This document shows positions 7,585 through 14,964 of a stretch of DNA of 17,259 bases, piece by piece. The DNA is from Chloroflexota bacterium (GTDB taxonomy: Bacteria; Chloroflexota; Limnocylindria; QHBO01), in the NCBI GenBank assembly GCA_024636135.1, contig JAGXHP010000034.1, forward strand, positions 1 to 17,259, written 5' to 3'. Position 1 is the first letter of the stretch. Every line of letters starts with the position of its first letter. The translations under genes were made by a program, and so were the position numbers. Under the pieces are notes generated by a model that saw only the letters and a program-made list of their open reading frames with translations, searched no databases and was not told where the DNA came from.

Positions 7585-7636
7585 GCGCTCGGGCTCCTCG
7601 TGTGTCGGTGCGTTGGTGATCCGGTCGGATTGGCGG

Positions 7637-7642
7637 ATTCTA
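7637..7642 (-). promoter_or_regulatory. -10 box for the binding-protein gene
   Basis: Minus-strand TAGAAT lies about 52 nt before ATG 7584, giving a short leader that includes the GAGGAG ribosome-binding site. It sits within the 99-bp gap after the histidine kinase gene, so the binding protein can be expressed separately from the kinase operon. The -35 is weak. Confidence 0.45.
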
Positions 7643-7683
7643 CGGACCCAACCCGTGACGTGCCAGCCGTTTATCCACAACTT

Positions 7684-8751
7684 TCAGCCGGCGATCGGCA
7701 ACCGGAACCAGATCTCGGTTCGACCATCGCCGGAACGCGCACCGACCTCGCCCCCGTGCGCCTCGACGATCTGCCGCACGATGGCAAGGCCGATCCCCGC
7801 GCCACCGGTGGCGCGAGTGCGTGATGGATCCACGCGGTGGAAGCGCTCCCAGATCAGTGGAATCTCGTTCGACGGGATCTCGGCGCCGCTGTTGGTGATC
7901 GCGCAGGCGACCCCGTTCGCCTCGGCTCGCAGATGGACGCTGATGTCGCCGCCATCGGCGGTGTAGCGCGCGGCGTTCTGGACGAGGTTGCTCACCACCT
8001 GGCCGATGCCGTCCGGATCCGCCATGAGTCGCGGGAGGTCGGGGCTCTCGTCGATCCGGACGCTGATCGCTCGGTTCGCGAGGTCGGGGGCGGCAAGCGA
8101 CAGTGCGCGGCGCACGACGTCGCCGAGATCGACCTCGATGCGCGCGCGCTCCCGGGTCCGCTCGTCGTTGCGCGCCAGCTGGTCGAGTGCCTCGACAAGG
8201 CGCGTGAGGCGCTCGATCTCCGCGTGGACGGTGCGCAGCATCTCGCCGGAGGGCTCGACCACGCCGTCGGCCAGGGCCTCGGTGTAGCCGCGGAGCACGG
8301 TGAGCGGCGTCCGGAGCTCGTGGGCGACATCGGCGACCAGGGTGGTGCGCAGCTCTTCCACCCGCTCGAGCGTCGCGGCCATCTGGTTGAACGCGTGGGC
8401 AAGGTCGCGCAGCTCACGGTCCGACGGTTCGGGTACCCGCGCCGCAAGGTCGCCAGCGGTGAGCTGATGCGTGGCCTCGGTCAGTCGTGCCACCGGGCGA
8501 AGCACCCGTCGTGCGAGCCACCAGGCGGAGACGCCGCCGAGGACGACGCCGGCCACCGCGCCGATGGCCACGACCCGGGCGATGTTGTCGTCGACCATGG
8601 CCCGCGCCTCGGCCTCCGAGGTGGCGCCCTCCATCAGCAAATGCATGATCTGCTCGGTGCTGAACCAGCGAACCGAGGCCAGGATGACGCCCGCCGCGAT
8701 GAGCGAGGTCGCCAGCATGGCCAGTACCAGCCGGACCCGAAGCGTGCTCAC
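7684..8751 (-). CDS. Sensor histidine kinase
   Basis: The protein has 355 residues. Transmembrane helices lie at about 8-27 and 58-79, flanking an external segment of only about 30 residues with no cysteine. A HAMP linker follows (about 80-133), then a HisKA domain with phosphorylatable His144 in Asp-Val-Ala-His-Glu-Leu-Arg-Thr-Pro-Leu. The ATPase domain has the N box Asn-Leu-Val-Gln-Asn-Ala near 255-260 and Gly-Gly-Ala-Gly-Ile-Gly-Leu-Ala near 316-323. The G1 box reads Asn-Ser-Gly-Ala-Glu-Ile-Pro, a relaxed form of DxGxG. The start is GTG 8751, overlapping the regulator stop as GTGA. It is the cognate partner of the adjacent response regulator. The tiny sensor loop suggests it senses within or near the membrane, or through a partner such as the neighbouring CcdA/redoxin pair. 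Confidence 0.93.
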   Translation of the reverse strand: MSTLRVRLVLAMLATSLIAAGVILASVRWFSTEQIMHLLMEGATSEAEARAMVDDNIARVVAIGAVAGVVLGGVSAWWLARRVLRPVARLTEATHQLTAGDLAARVPEPSDRELRDLAHAFNQMAATLERVEELRTTLVADVAHELRTPLTVLRGYTEALADGVVEPSGEMLRTVHAEIERLTRLVEALDQLARNDERTRERARIEVDLGDVVRRALSLAAPDLANRAISVRIDESPDLPRLMADPDGIGQVVSNLVQNAARYTADGGDISVHLRAEANGVACAITNSGAEIPSNEIPLIWERFHRVDPSRTRATGGAGIGLAIVRQIVEAHGGEVGARSGDGRTEIWFRLPIAG

Positions 8752-9515
8752 CTGGGATTCGCCTGCCGGTTGGTGACCGCGGCGAGGAACCGGTAGCCGA
8801 TGGAGCGCACGGTGCCGATGAACCGCGGACGGCTTGCGGGATCTCCGAGCTTGTGGCGCAGGCGGCCGAGGTGGACGTCGATCGTGCGATCGATGATTCC
8901 CGGGTCGTCGTCGCCGTGCATTGCGCTGATCAGCTCGTCCCGCGTGAAGACCCGCATCGGCCGTGACATCAACGCGTAGAGGAGCCGGAACTCCGATGCC
9001 GTGACCTCGATCTCGCGGCCGTCGAGCTCCACGCGCATGGCGCCCGGATCGATCACCAGGCCGTCGGCCGACAGGATCGGCTCGCGGTCGGCCGGCTGCC
9101 GATGACGGCGCAGCTGGGCCCGAATACGTGCCATCAACTCCCGCGGGCTGAACGGCTTGACGACGTAGTCGTCCGCGCCGAGGTCCAGGCCGACGACCTT
9201 GTCCGAGTCGCCGCTGCGTGCCGTGAGCAGCAGGATCGGGGTCGTCGCCTCCTCGCGCAGCCGCCGGCAGATCTCTAACCCGTCCATCCCGGGGAGCATC
9301 ACGTCGAGCAGGACGAGGTCGCAGCGCTGCTCGCGTGCCATGTCGAGGGCGCCGGGGCCATCCTCGACCTCCAAAACGCGGTAGCCATCGCGGGTGAGGT
9401 ACAGCCGCAGCAGGTCCCGGATCTTCGGGTCGTCATCGACCACGAGGATCGTCGACGTTGCGGGCCGCCGAACGCCGACCACGGCGCCGTCGGTGCCCGC
9501 CGCTCGCGGGATCAT
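8748..9515 (-). CDS. OmpR/PhoB-type response regulator
   Basis: The protein has 255 residues. The receiver domain (about 22-137) shows acidic residues Asp27-Asp29, phospho-acceptor Asp71 in Leu-Leu-Asp-Val-Met-Leu-Pro-Gly, Thr98 and Lys120, all in their expected places. A C-terminal winged-helix DNA-binding domain (about 150-247) ends Arg-Ser-Ile-Gly-Tyr-Arg-Phe. The open frame extends far upstream, but ATG 9515 overlaps the ccdA-like stop as ATGA and gives a leader of 21 residues before the receiver. The gene is coupled to ccdA upstream and to the kinase downstream (GTGA). OmpR-type regulators bind direct repeats with 11-bp periodicity; such a repeat lies at the head of this operon (10866-10887), so autoregulation is likely. 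Confidence 0.94.
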   Translation of the reverse strand: MIPRAAGTDGAVVGVRRPATSTILVVDDDPKIRDLLRLYLTRDGYRVLEVEDGPGALDMAREQRCDLVLLDVMLPGMDGLEICRRLREEATTPILLLTARSGDSDKVVGLDLGADDYVVKPFSPRELMARIRAQLRRHRQPADREPILSADGLVIDPGAMRVELDGREIEVTASEFRLLYALMSRPMRVFTRDELISAMHGDDDPGIIDRTIDVHLGRLRHKLGDPASRPRFIGTVRSIGYRFLAAVTNRQANPR

Positions 9516-10207
9516 CCCAGCACCTGGGGCAGGTTGACCCACAGGTCCCATGCGCCGATGCCGATGAGCAGCACGCCCATCACCACCTGCAACGGCCGCT
9601 CCCAGCGGATGACGGCGCTTGCCAGGCCACGGGCACGCGCCTGTCCCACCAGCCCGAGAGCCAGCAGCGGGAGCCCGAACCCGACGCCGAACGCCCCGAA
9701 GAACGCGAGTTGGCGTGCCGCGTCGTCGATTGTGAGCGACGCCACGAAGATCCCGATGAGGAACGGCCCCGAGCAGGGGAGTGCGATCGGCGCGAACATC
9801 AGGCCGTAGAGGAATGAGCCGGCCAGTGGCCCCGCATTGCCCAGTCCCCGAGGCGATGCCTGAGGCAGCCGCGCGAACGGATTCGTGCCCAGCAGCAGCA
9901 GAACCCCGAGTCCGATGAGTACGAGGTCGATGATCGGCAGCGCCACGCGCAGCACGCTGCCGAGGCTGACCGAGAGCAGGGCGAGCAGCGCGCCGATGGC
10001 GACCATCCCGACCACCACCCCGAGCCAGACGAGGATCGCCGCCAGGGCGGGAGGCGGCCGGCGCTGGGCGACAGCGGTCCCATCGGCGCCGACGGCCACC
10101 GTCGCGGGGGCCGTGAGGTAGGCGAGGAACCCCGGGTACAGCGGCAGGACACAGGGCGTGATGGTCGCGCCGATCCCCGCGCTGACCGCGATCAGCAGCT
10201 CGCCCAT
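9512..10207 (-). CDS. ccdA: CcdA-like thiol-disulfide transport membrane protein
   Basis: The protein has 231 residues with six hydrophobic helices, in two sets of three separated by a variable loop. Two conserved cysteines are visible: Cys19 in Thr-Pro-Cys-Val-Leu-Pro and Cys145 in Leu-Pro-Cys-Ser-Gly-Pro. These are the redox pair that carries electrons from cytoplasmic thioredoxin across the membrane in CcdA/DsbD-type proteins. ATG 10207 was chosen because it lies 5 bp after the redoxin stop, with TGAGG immediately before it. The stop overlaps the response-regulator start as ATGA. The redoxin lipoprotein encoded just upstream is the obvious electron acceptor. Family roles include cytochrome c maturation, but no cytochrome c gene is in view. 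Confidence 0.9.
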   Translation of the reverse strand: MGELLIAVSAGIGATITPCVLPLYPGFLAYLTAPATVAVGADGTAVAQRRPPPALAAILVWLGVVVGMVAIGALLALLSVSLGSVLRVALPIIDLVLIGLGVLLLLGTNPFARLPQASPRGLGNAGPLAGSFLYGLMFAPIALPCSGPFLIGIFVASLTIDDAARQLAFFGAFGVGFGLPLLALGLVGQARARGLASAVIRWERPLQVVMGVLLIGIGAWDLWVNLPQVLG

Positions 10208-10212
10208 CGGCC

Positions 10213-10848
10213 TCAGCCGGCGCCGAGCTCGGCGACGACATCTCCTGCGCTGCGAACGCCACGTCCGAATTCGAGCGGGCGGACCGTCCCGTCAGCCTCG
10301 ATCACGATGAGTGGGGTCGATGGCGGGTTGGTCGCGGCGACGCCGAAACGGTCCTGGAGCAGGCGGTACAGGCTCGCATCGGCCATGGCGAAGGCCCAGT
10401 CGAATCCCTCGCGGTCGGCATAGCTGGCGAGGTCGGCCGGTGACTCCGACAGATCGACGTCGAGCGAGACGGAGGTGAAGTCCGCCAGGTCGTGCGCGCC
10501 GATGATCTCGTGCTGCTGAGATCGACAGCTGCTGCACCACACCGCCATTGGCTCGAGCAGGACGGGTCCGTCGGTGGTGGCCAGCTCACCGATCGTGAAC
10601 GTCTCGCCACTGCGGACGTCGGTCAGCTCGACGGCGAGGAGCGCATCGGTCTGCGCGGTCTCCGAGGCCGAGGGCGCCGCTGAAGATGGGGCGGCCGCTG
10701 ACGGCGCCGATGGCTCCGCCGTCGTCGAGGCGGGGGCGCTCGATGTCGGTGTCGCGTCCGGTGCGGGCGACGTGGTGGTCACCGCGCTGGAGCAGGCGGT
10801 GATCGTTGCCAGGGCAAGGATAGGGAGGAAGGGCAGGGGTCGGCTCAT
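10213..10848 (-). CDS. Thioredoxin-like (redoxin) lipoprotein
   Basis: The precursor has 211 residues. It has a signal peptide with a lipobox ending in Cys19 (Ile-Thr-Ala-Cys), then a low-complexity Ala/Ser/Thr/Pro linker to about residue 68. The thioredoxin-fold domain (about 70-211) has active-site Trp-Cys-Ser-Ser-Cys (Cys105, Cys108) and a probable cis-Pro at 179. It likely reduces disulfides outside the membrane with electrons from the CcdA-like protein encoded 5 bp downstream. Start ATG 10848 follows TAGGCT by exactly 7 nt, so the mRNA is probably leaderless; the frame's continuation upstream to 10902 is not used. It is the first gene of a four-gene operon with ccdA, a response regulator and a kinase. 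Confidence 0.9.
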   Translation of the reverse strand: MSRPLPFLPILALATITACSSAVTTTSPAPDATPTSSAPASTTAEPSAPSAAAPSSAAPSASETAQTDALLAVELTDVRSGETFTIGELATTDGPVLLEPMAVWCSSCRSQQHEIIGAHDLADFTSVSLDVDLSESPADLASYADREGFDWAFAMADASLYRLLQDRFGVAATNPPSTPLIVIEADGTVRPLEFGRGVRSAGDVVAELGAG

Positions 10849-10855
10849 GCGGCGC

Positions 10856-10861
10856 AGCCTA
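10856..10861 (-). promoter_or_regulatory. -10 box for the redoxin/ccdA/two-component operon
   Basis: Minus-strand TAGGCT is followed by exactly 7 nt and ATG 10848. The hexamer and spacing are the same as at the HAD gene (2463-2468). There is no Shine-Dalgarno sequence of note. The expected -35 position is taken up by a direct repeat. Confidence 0.6.
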
Positions 10862-10865
10862 TGGA

Positions 10866-10887
10866 ACCCGTGTGACGATCGTGTGAC
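10866..10887 (-). promoter_or_regulatory. Direct-repeat site for an OmpR-type regulator
   Basis: On the minus strand GTCACACG occurs at 10887-10880 and again at 10876-10869. The period is 11 bp, one helical turn. The 22-bp site ends 4 nt before the -10 box and covers the -35 position. This is the geometry of PhoB/OmpR-type activator sites, and the same operon encodes such a regulator. The link to that protein is inferred. Confidence 0.5.
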
Positions 10888-10928
10888 TTCCCATGGTCGC
10901 ACACGGCGGCGACGATTCCGGCGTGCGA

Positions 10929-10947
10929 GGTATATACCGTATATACC
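10929..10947. promoter_or_regulatory. 19-bp AT-rich perfect dyad, possible operator
   Basis: GGTATATACCGTATATACC is a perfect inverted repeat with 9-bp arms around a single central base. It is AT-rich in a GC-rich context. It lies 22 bp after the permease stop and about 80 bp before the redoxin start, so it could be an operator for the redox operon. It lacks a loop or T-run suited to a terminator. Confidence 0.45.
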
Positions 10948-10968
10948 GAAGACTGGAGGGTAGCTGCG

Positions 10969-11823
10969 TCAGTTAGGCTCCTGGCTCCGAACCGAGGCGT
11001 GCCACGGAATGAGCGTCCGTTCCAGCGCGACGATCACCAGGTAGAACGTGATCCCGGTCACGGCCGCCAGGAAGATGGCCGCCCACGTCACGTCGAATCG
11101 CAGCGCGGACGCCGACTGCACGACCACTCGGCCGATCACGGTCGAGGAGCCGCCGAAGTACTCGCCGACGATTGCCCCGATAAGGCTCAGCGTCGTGGCC
11201 ACCTTCATCGCGGTCAGGAAGAATGGCAGGGCGTTCGGCAGGCGAAGCTTGCGCAGGATCGTCCACTCCGATGCGGCGTACGAGCGCATGAGCTCCAGCG
11301 CGGACGGCTCGACCGAGGTCAGCCCGCGCGTCACGTTGATCATCACCGGGAAGAAGACGAGAAGCGCCGCGATCATCATCTTCGAGACAGGGTTCGTGAC
11401 CCCGAACCATGCGTTGAAGATCGGCGCGATGGCGATGATCGGGATGGCGTTCGCCGCCACCGCGATGGGCAGCACCGCGTCTCGCGCGTTGGCCCAGCGG
11501 GCAACCCCGAAAGCGATGACGATGCCGACCACCGTGCCGATGACGAGCCCGCCGACCGCCTCGAACAGCGTGGCCATCGCGGAGTCGAACAGCGGCCACC
11601 GTCCCGCGCCCCAGTTCTCGACGAGCGCCGCGCCGATGGCCGACGGTGCCGGCAAGATGAACGCGCGGACGTTGAAGAGCCGGATGAGGAGCTCCCAGAT
11701 GCCGAGGGCGGCCGCGCCGACGAGGACGGCCGGCAGATTGTGGCCGAACGCCGAGCCGATGCGACTGACGCGCGAGGGGCGCGGGGGCATGGGGACGCCG
11801 ACCGACGGTGCAGCGGCCGTCAC
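10969..11823 (-). CDS. ABC transporter permease (NitT/TauT/ThiX-like), second of two
   Basis: The protein has 284 residues with about six hydrophobic helices. The cytoplasmic coupling loop is Glu-Leu-Met-Arg-Ser-Tyr-Ala-Ala-Ser...Lys-Leu-Arg-Leu-Pro, a form of the EAA motif that contacts the ATPase. The other permease (12661-13533) has nearly the same loop, so the two are paralogues and probably form a heterodimer. The start is GTG 11823, overlapping the ATPase stop as GTGA, with GAGGGG 8 nt upstream; longer open sequence upstream lies inside the ATPase gene in another frame and is not used. Binding-protein-dependent importers of this class take up sulfonates, nitrate, thiamin precursors or riboflavin; the substrate here is unknown. 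Confidence 0.9.
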   Translation of the reverse strand: MTAAAPSVGVPMPPRPSRVSRIGSAFGHNLPAVLVGAAALGIWELLIRLFNVRAFILPAPSAIGAALVENWGAGRWPLFDSAMATLFEAVGGLVIGTVVGIVIAFGVARWANARDAVLPIAVAANAIPIIAIAPIFNAWFGVTNPVSKMMIAALLVFFPVMINVTRGLTSVEPSALELMRSYAASEWTILRKLRLPNALPFFLTAMKVATTLSLIGAIVGEYFGGSSTVIGRVVVQSASALRFDVTWAAIFLAAVTGITFYLVIVALERTLIPWHASVRSQEPN

Positions 11824-12650
11824 CCGATGCGCCCCTCGGCCGCAAGGCGCGCCTCGGATACGGTCGATCCCTCGCCGGCGCGCAGGGCCTCGCGGACCTC
11901 GGTCACGACCTGGAAGTAGCGGGGATCCTCGCGCGTCTCCTCGTTGCGTGGATGCGGCAGCGGCACGTCCACCACGCGAGTGATCCGTCCGGGCCGGGCG
12001 CTCATGACCACGACCCGCGTCGACAGGAAGACCGCCTCGGGGATCGAATGCGTGACGAACACGACCGTGGTGCCGGTCTGCTGCCAGATGCGCAGCACCT
12101 CGGAATTCATCCGCTCGCGGGTCATCTCGTCGAGCGCTCCGAACGGCTCGTCCATCAGCAGGATCGCCGGCTGGAGTGCCAGCGCGCGCGCAATGGCGAC
12201 CCGCTGCTGCATGCCACCCGACAGCTGGTACGGGTGATGTCGCGCGAAGTCGCTCAGCTCCACCAGCGCAAGCATCTCCCTGGCCCGCTCGTCGCGCTGC
12301 GCCCTGCTCATGTCGAGGATTTCGAGCGGCAGCTTCACGTTCTCCTCGACGCTGCGCCACTCGAACAGCACCGGCGCCTGGAACACCATCCCGTACTCGC
12401 GGCCCAAGCGGGCGGCGTGCGACGGCTTGCCATTGACCTCCACGCTCCCGGCAGTGGGTGCCGTCAGGTCGCCGATCAGCCGCAGCAGCGTGCTCTTGCC
12501 GCAGCCCGACGGGCCGATGAGGCTCACGAACTCGCCGCGTTCGATGCTCAGGTCGATCCCGGACAGGGCGGTGGTCACCACCTGGTCCCCGGCGTTGAAC
12601 TGCTTGTCGAGGCCCGTGATCCGGACGACGGGGGCCTGGGCATCGGTCAT
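11820..12650 (-). CDS. ABC transporter ATP-binding protein (NitT/TauT/ThiZ-like)
   Basis: The protein has 276 residues. Walker A is Gly-Pro-Ser-Gly-Cys-Gly-Lys-Ser-Thr at 46-54. The Q-loop Gln is 91, the signature Leu-Ser-Gly-Gly-Met-Gln-Gln-Arg is 143-150, Walker B ends Met-Asp-Glu-Pro at 166-169, and the switch His is 201. All are intact. ATG 12650 has GGAG 6 nt before it and starts 10 bp after the permease stop; the frame's continuation upstream overlaps the permease and was not used. It energises the importer formed with the permeases encoded on either side, an order that fits a heterodimeric membrane domain. Confidence 0.95.
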   Translation of the reverse strand: MTDAQAPVVRITGLDKQFNAGDQVVTTALSGIDLSIERGEFVSLIGPSGCGKSTLLRLIGDLTAPTAGSVEVNGKPSHAARLGREYGMVFQAPVLFEWRSVEENVKLPLEILDMSRAQRDERAREMLALVELSDFARHHPYQLSGGMQQRVAIARALALQPAILLMDEPFGALDEMTRERMNSEVLRIWQQTGTTVVFVTHSIPEAVFLSTRVVVMSARPGRITRVVDVPLPHPRNEETREDPRYFQVVTEVREALRAGEGSTVSEARLAAEGRIG

Positions 12651-12660
12651 CGGTCGCTCC

Positions 12661-13533
12661 TCATGCGGCGTCCGGCACGGCACCGCGACCGCGCAGCGCG
12701 ATCAGCTCCGCCACGCGGATCAGCCCGAAGAACATGATCCCGAGCAGCGCACAGGCGATGATCGTGGCCCACAGCTTCTCCGGTCCGCTGATGTACTGGT
12801 TGTTGAAGTTGATGATGGCGCGACCCAGGCCATCGCGGATCTGCCCGGGTCCCTCGCCGACGATGGCGCCGACGATGCTGGCGGTCGCGCTGACCTTGAG
12901 TGCGGTGAACAGGTAGGGCAGGGACGCCGGCATGCGCAGCTTCCAGAAGATGCTGCGCCGGCTGGCCGCGTAGGAGCGCATGAGCTCCAGCGCACGCGGG
13001 TCCGGCGAGCGCAGCCCGCGGATCATGGCGATCGTGACCGGGAAGAAGGTGAGGTAGGTGGCGATGATCACCACGCTGAGCACGTCCGGGCCGAAGGCGA
13101 AGACGATCATCGGCGCCAGGGCCACGATCGGGATCGTCTGGCTGGCGATCACGTACGGCACGAATGCCCGCTCGAGCAGCGTCGAGTGCACGAAGGCCGC
13201 CGCCAGGCCGATGCCGATGATGGCTCCCACCACGAAGCCGATGGCCGCCTCGCGCCACGTGTAGGCGGCCGCCCCGACCAGGAACTGGGCCAGCGAGGCA
13301 TCAGATCCGCGCTGCACCGGCGCCGCGAGCGCACCGGCGATGTCCCAGACGTGGGGCAGCAGCAGGTCGGAGGCGAACCAGATCTCGAGTGGCGGCTCCC
13401 AGACCCACGTCTCGGTTCGCCACGGATCGCCGCCGATGAACTTGACGCCCTCCCAGGCGACGAGGATCAGCGCCGCAAACGCGACGAAGATCGCGACCCG
13501 CCGGACCCAGCCGCGCTCAGGCGACTGCGGCAT
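12661..13533 (-). CDS. ABC transporter permease (NitT/TauT/ThiX-like), first of two
   Basis: The protein has 290 residues with hydrophobic helices from about residue 14 on and a binding-protein-dependent permease domain over roughly residues 85-275. The coupling loop Glu-Leu-Met-Arg-Ser-Tyr-Ala-Ala-Ser...Lys-Leu-Arg-Met-Pro matches the second permease of the operon. A stretch of about 50 residues between the first helix and the core (about 33-80, Trp- and Pro-rich) is absent from its partner and may face outside. ATG 13533 was preferred over an in-frame TTG at 13557; it overlaps the end of the aminotransferase gene by 17 bp. A 17-bp dyad in the overlapping gene (13549-13565) lies just upstream. 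Confidence 0.9.
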   Translation of the reverse strand: MPQSPERGWVRRVAIFVAFAALILVAWEGVKFIGGDPWRTETWVWEPPLEIWFASDLLLPHVWDIAGALAAPVQRGSDASLAQFLVGAAAYTWREAAIGFVVGAIIGIGLAAAFVHSTLLERAFVPYVIASQTIPIVALAPMIVFAFGPDVLSVVIIATYLTFFPVTIAMIRGLRSPDPRALELMRSYAASRRSIFWKLRMPASLPYLFTALKVSATASIVGAIVGEGPGQIRDGLGRAIINFNNQYISGPEKLWATIIACALLGIMFFGLIRVAELIALRGRGAVPDAA

Positions 13534-14851
13534 CGGTGATCTCGAGCGCGCGATCAATGATCGCGAAGCCTTCGGCCAGCTCCTCCTCGCTGATCGTCAG
13601 CGGCGGGTTCGTGAAGAACGAGTTCCAGCGGACGAACGTGTAGAGCCCCTCCTCGCGGAAGCGCTTGCCGAGAGCGGCCATCTCGTCGGACGTGCCATTG
13701 AACGGGGCCATCGGCTCCATCGTCTCGCGATTGCGGACGAGCTCCACGATCCCGAACAGCCCGATGCTTCTCGTGGCGCCCACGCTCGGATGCTTGGCAG
13801 CCAGCTCGGCGTGGTGCCGCTTCAGCGTCTCGCCCATCTGAGCGGCTCGCTCGATGAGGTTCTCGTTCTCATAGACCTCGATCGTGGCGAGCGCGGTCGC
13901 GCACGCCAGCGGATGCGAGTTGTACGTCAGCCCGCCGTAGAAGACGTTCGCGTCGAAGTGCTCGGCGTATTTGCGCCGCATGCCGAGCGCACCGAGCTGC
14001 ACGTAGGCGCTCGTGAGTCCCTTGGCCATGGTGATCAGGTCCGGGACCACGTCCCAGTGGTCGATCGCGAACCACTTGCCGGTGCGCCCGAAGCCGGCCA
14101 TCACCTCGTCGGCGATCATGAGGATGTCGTAGCGGTCGCAGATCTCGCGGACACCCTGGATGTACCCATCCGGCGGCACGAGGATGCCGTTGGTGCCGGT
14201 GACCGTCTCGAGGATGAACGCGGCGATCGTGTTCGGCCCCTCGAGCTGGATCGTCTCCTCGAGGTGAGCGAGTGCCTCGTCGGCCGTGTCCCAGCCGCGC
14301 TGGATGCCGTGGTACGGATCCATCACCCGGACAACGCCCGGGATGCCCGGCTCGTTGGCCCATCGGCGCGGATCACCGGTCAGCGTCATAGCGCCCGCGG
14401 TGCCCCCGTGGTAGCTGCGGTAGCGGGCCATGATCTTGTGCCGGCCGGTCACGAGGCGGGCGAGCTTGATCGCGTTCTCGTTCGCCTCGGCGCCGCCGTT
14501 CGTGAAGAAGAAGGTGTCGATGTCGCCCGGGGTCAGTTCCGCCAGCTTCTGGCCGAGGCGCGCCCGCGGCTCGGTGGCCATGAACGGGTTCGCGTAGGCC
14601 AGCGTCTCCGCCTGGCGCTTGATCGCCTCGACCACGTGAGGATGGCTGTGGCCGATGTTCGTGCACATCAGCTGGCTGTTGAAGTCCAGGAAGCGCTCGC
14701 CTTCCGGCGTCCAGAAGTACACGCCCTTCGCGCCGGCGACCGGGATCGGGTCGACCTTGCTCTGTGCGGACCACTCGAACAGCGTGTGGCGCTTGGTGAG
14801 CTCGACCATCTCGGCCCCGCTCATCGTCCCCCGATCGGTCTCGATCGCCAT
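13517..14851 (-). CDS. Class-III PLP-dependent aminotransferase (omega-amino acid/taurine type)
   Basis: The protein has 444 residues, the usual length for class-III aminotransferases. Visible features are Phe-Phe-Thr-Asn-Gly-Gly-Ala-Glu-Ala-Asn-Glu-Asn at 115-126, Ser-Tyr-His-Gly-Gly at 146-150, the cofactor Asp248 in Ile-Ala-Asp-Glu-Val, Gly-Phe-Gly-Arg-Thr-Gly at 253-258, and the Schiff-base Lys277 in Met-Ala-Lys-Gly-Leu-Thr. Overall it resembles the branch often annotated as taurine- or omega-amino acid:pyruvate aminotransferases. It likely transfers a terminal amino group to a 2-oxo acid in the cytoplasm. ATG 14851 has AAGGGG 7 nt upstream. As the first gene of an ABC-importer operon, it probably acts on the imported compound or a product of it; the substrate is not known. 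Confidence 0.93.
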   Translation of the reverse strand: MAIETDRGTMSGAEMVELTKRHTLFEWSAQSKVDPIPVAGAKGVYFWTPEGERFLDFNSQLMCTNIGHSHPHVVEAIKRQAETLAYANPFMATEPRARLGQKLAELTPGDIDTFFFTNGGAEANENAIKLARLVTGRHKIMARYRSYHGGTAGAMTLTGDPRRWANEPGIPGVVRVMDPYHGIQRGWDTADEALAHLEETIQLEGPNTIAAFILETVTGTNGILVPPDGYIQGVREICDRYDILMIADEVMAGFGRTGKWFAIDHWDVVPDLITMAKGLTSAYVQLGALGMRRKYAEHFDANVFYGGLTYNSHPLACATALATIEVYENENLIERAAQMGETLKRHHAELAAKHPSVGATRSIGLFGIVELVRNRETMEPMAPFNGTSDEMAALGKRFREEGLYTFVRWNSFFTNPPLTISEEELAEGFAIIDRALEITDAAVA

Positions 14852-14911
14852 GCGAAAACCCCTTGCAGGTGTTGCGTTCGTGGAGAAGGACCGATTAGAC
14901 CACAGCGCGCA

Positions 14912-14926
14912 ATGCGCTTCGCGCAT
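14912..14926. promoter_or_regulatory. ATGCGC-TTC-GCGCAT dyad upstream of the aminotransferase operon
   Basis: A perfect 6-bp inverted repeat around TTC lies about 61 bp before ATG 14851. An outer pair, ACCGAT (14890-14895) and ATCGGT (14925-14930), overlaps it. It could be an operator for the transporter operon or a leader hairpin. No TPP or FMN riboswitch core was recognised in this gap. Confidence 0.3.
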
Positions 14927-14964
14927 CGGTGCCGTGCGGTCCGCTGGGGTCGGGCCAACTGACT

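Noticed and set aside
13533..13557. TTG 13557 as the permease start
   Set aside because: The in-frame ATG at 13533 is a better start and gives a shorter overlap with the aminotransferase gene.
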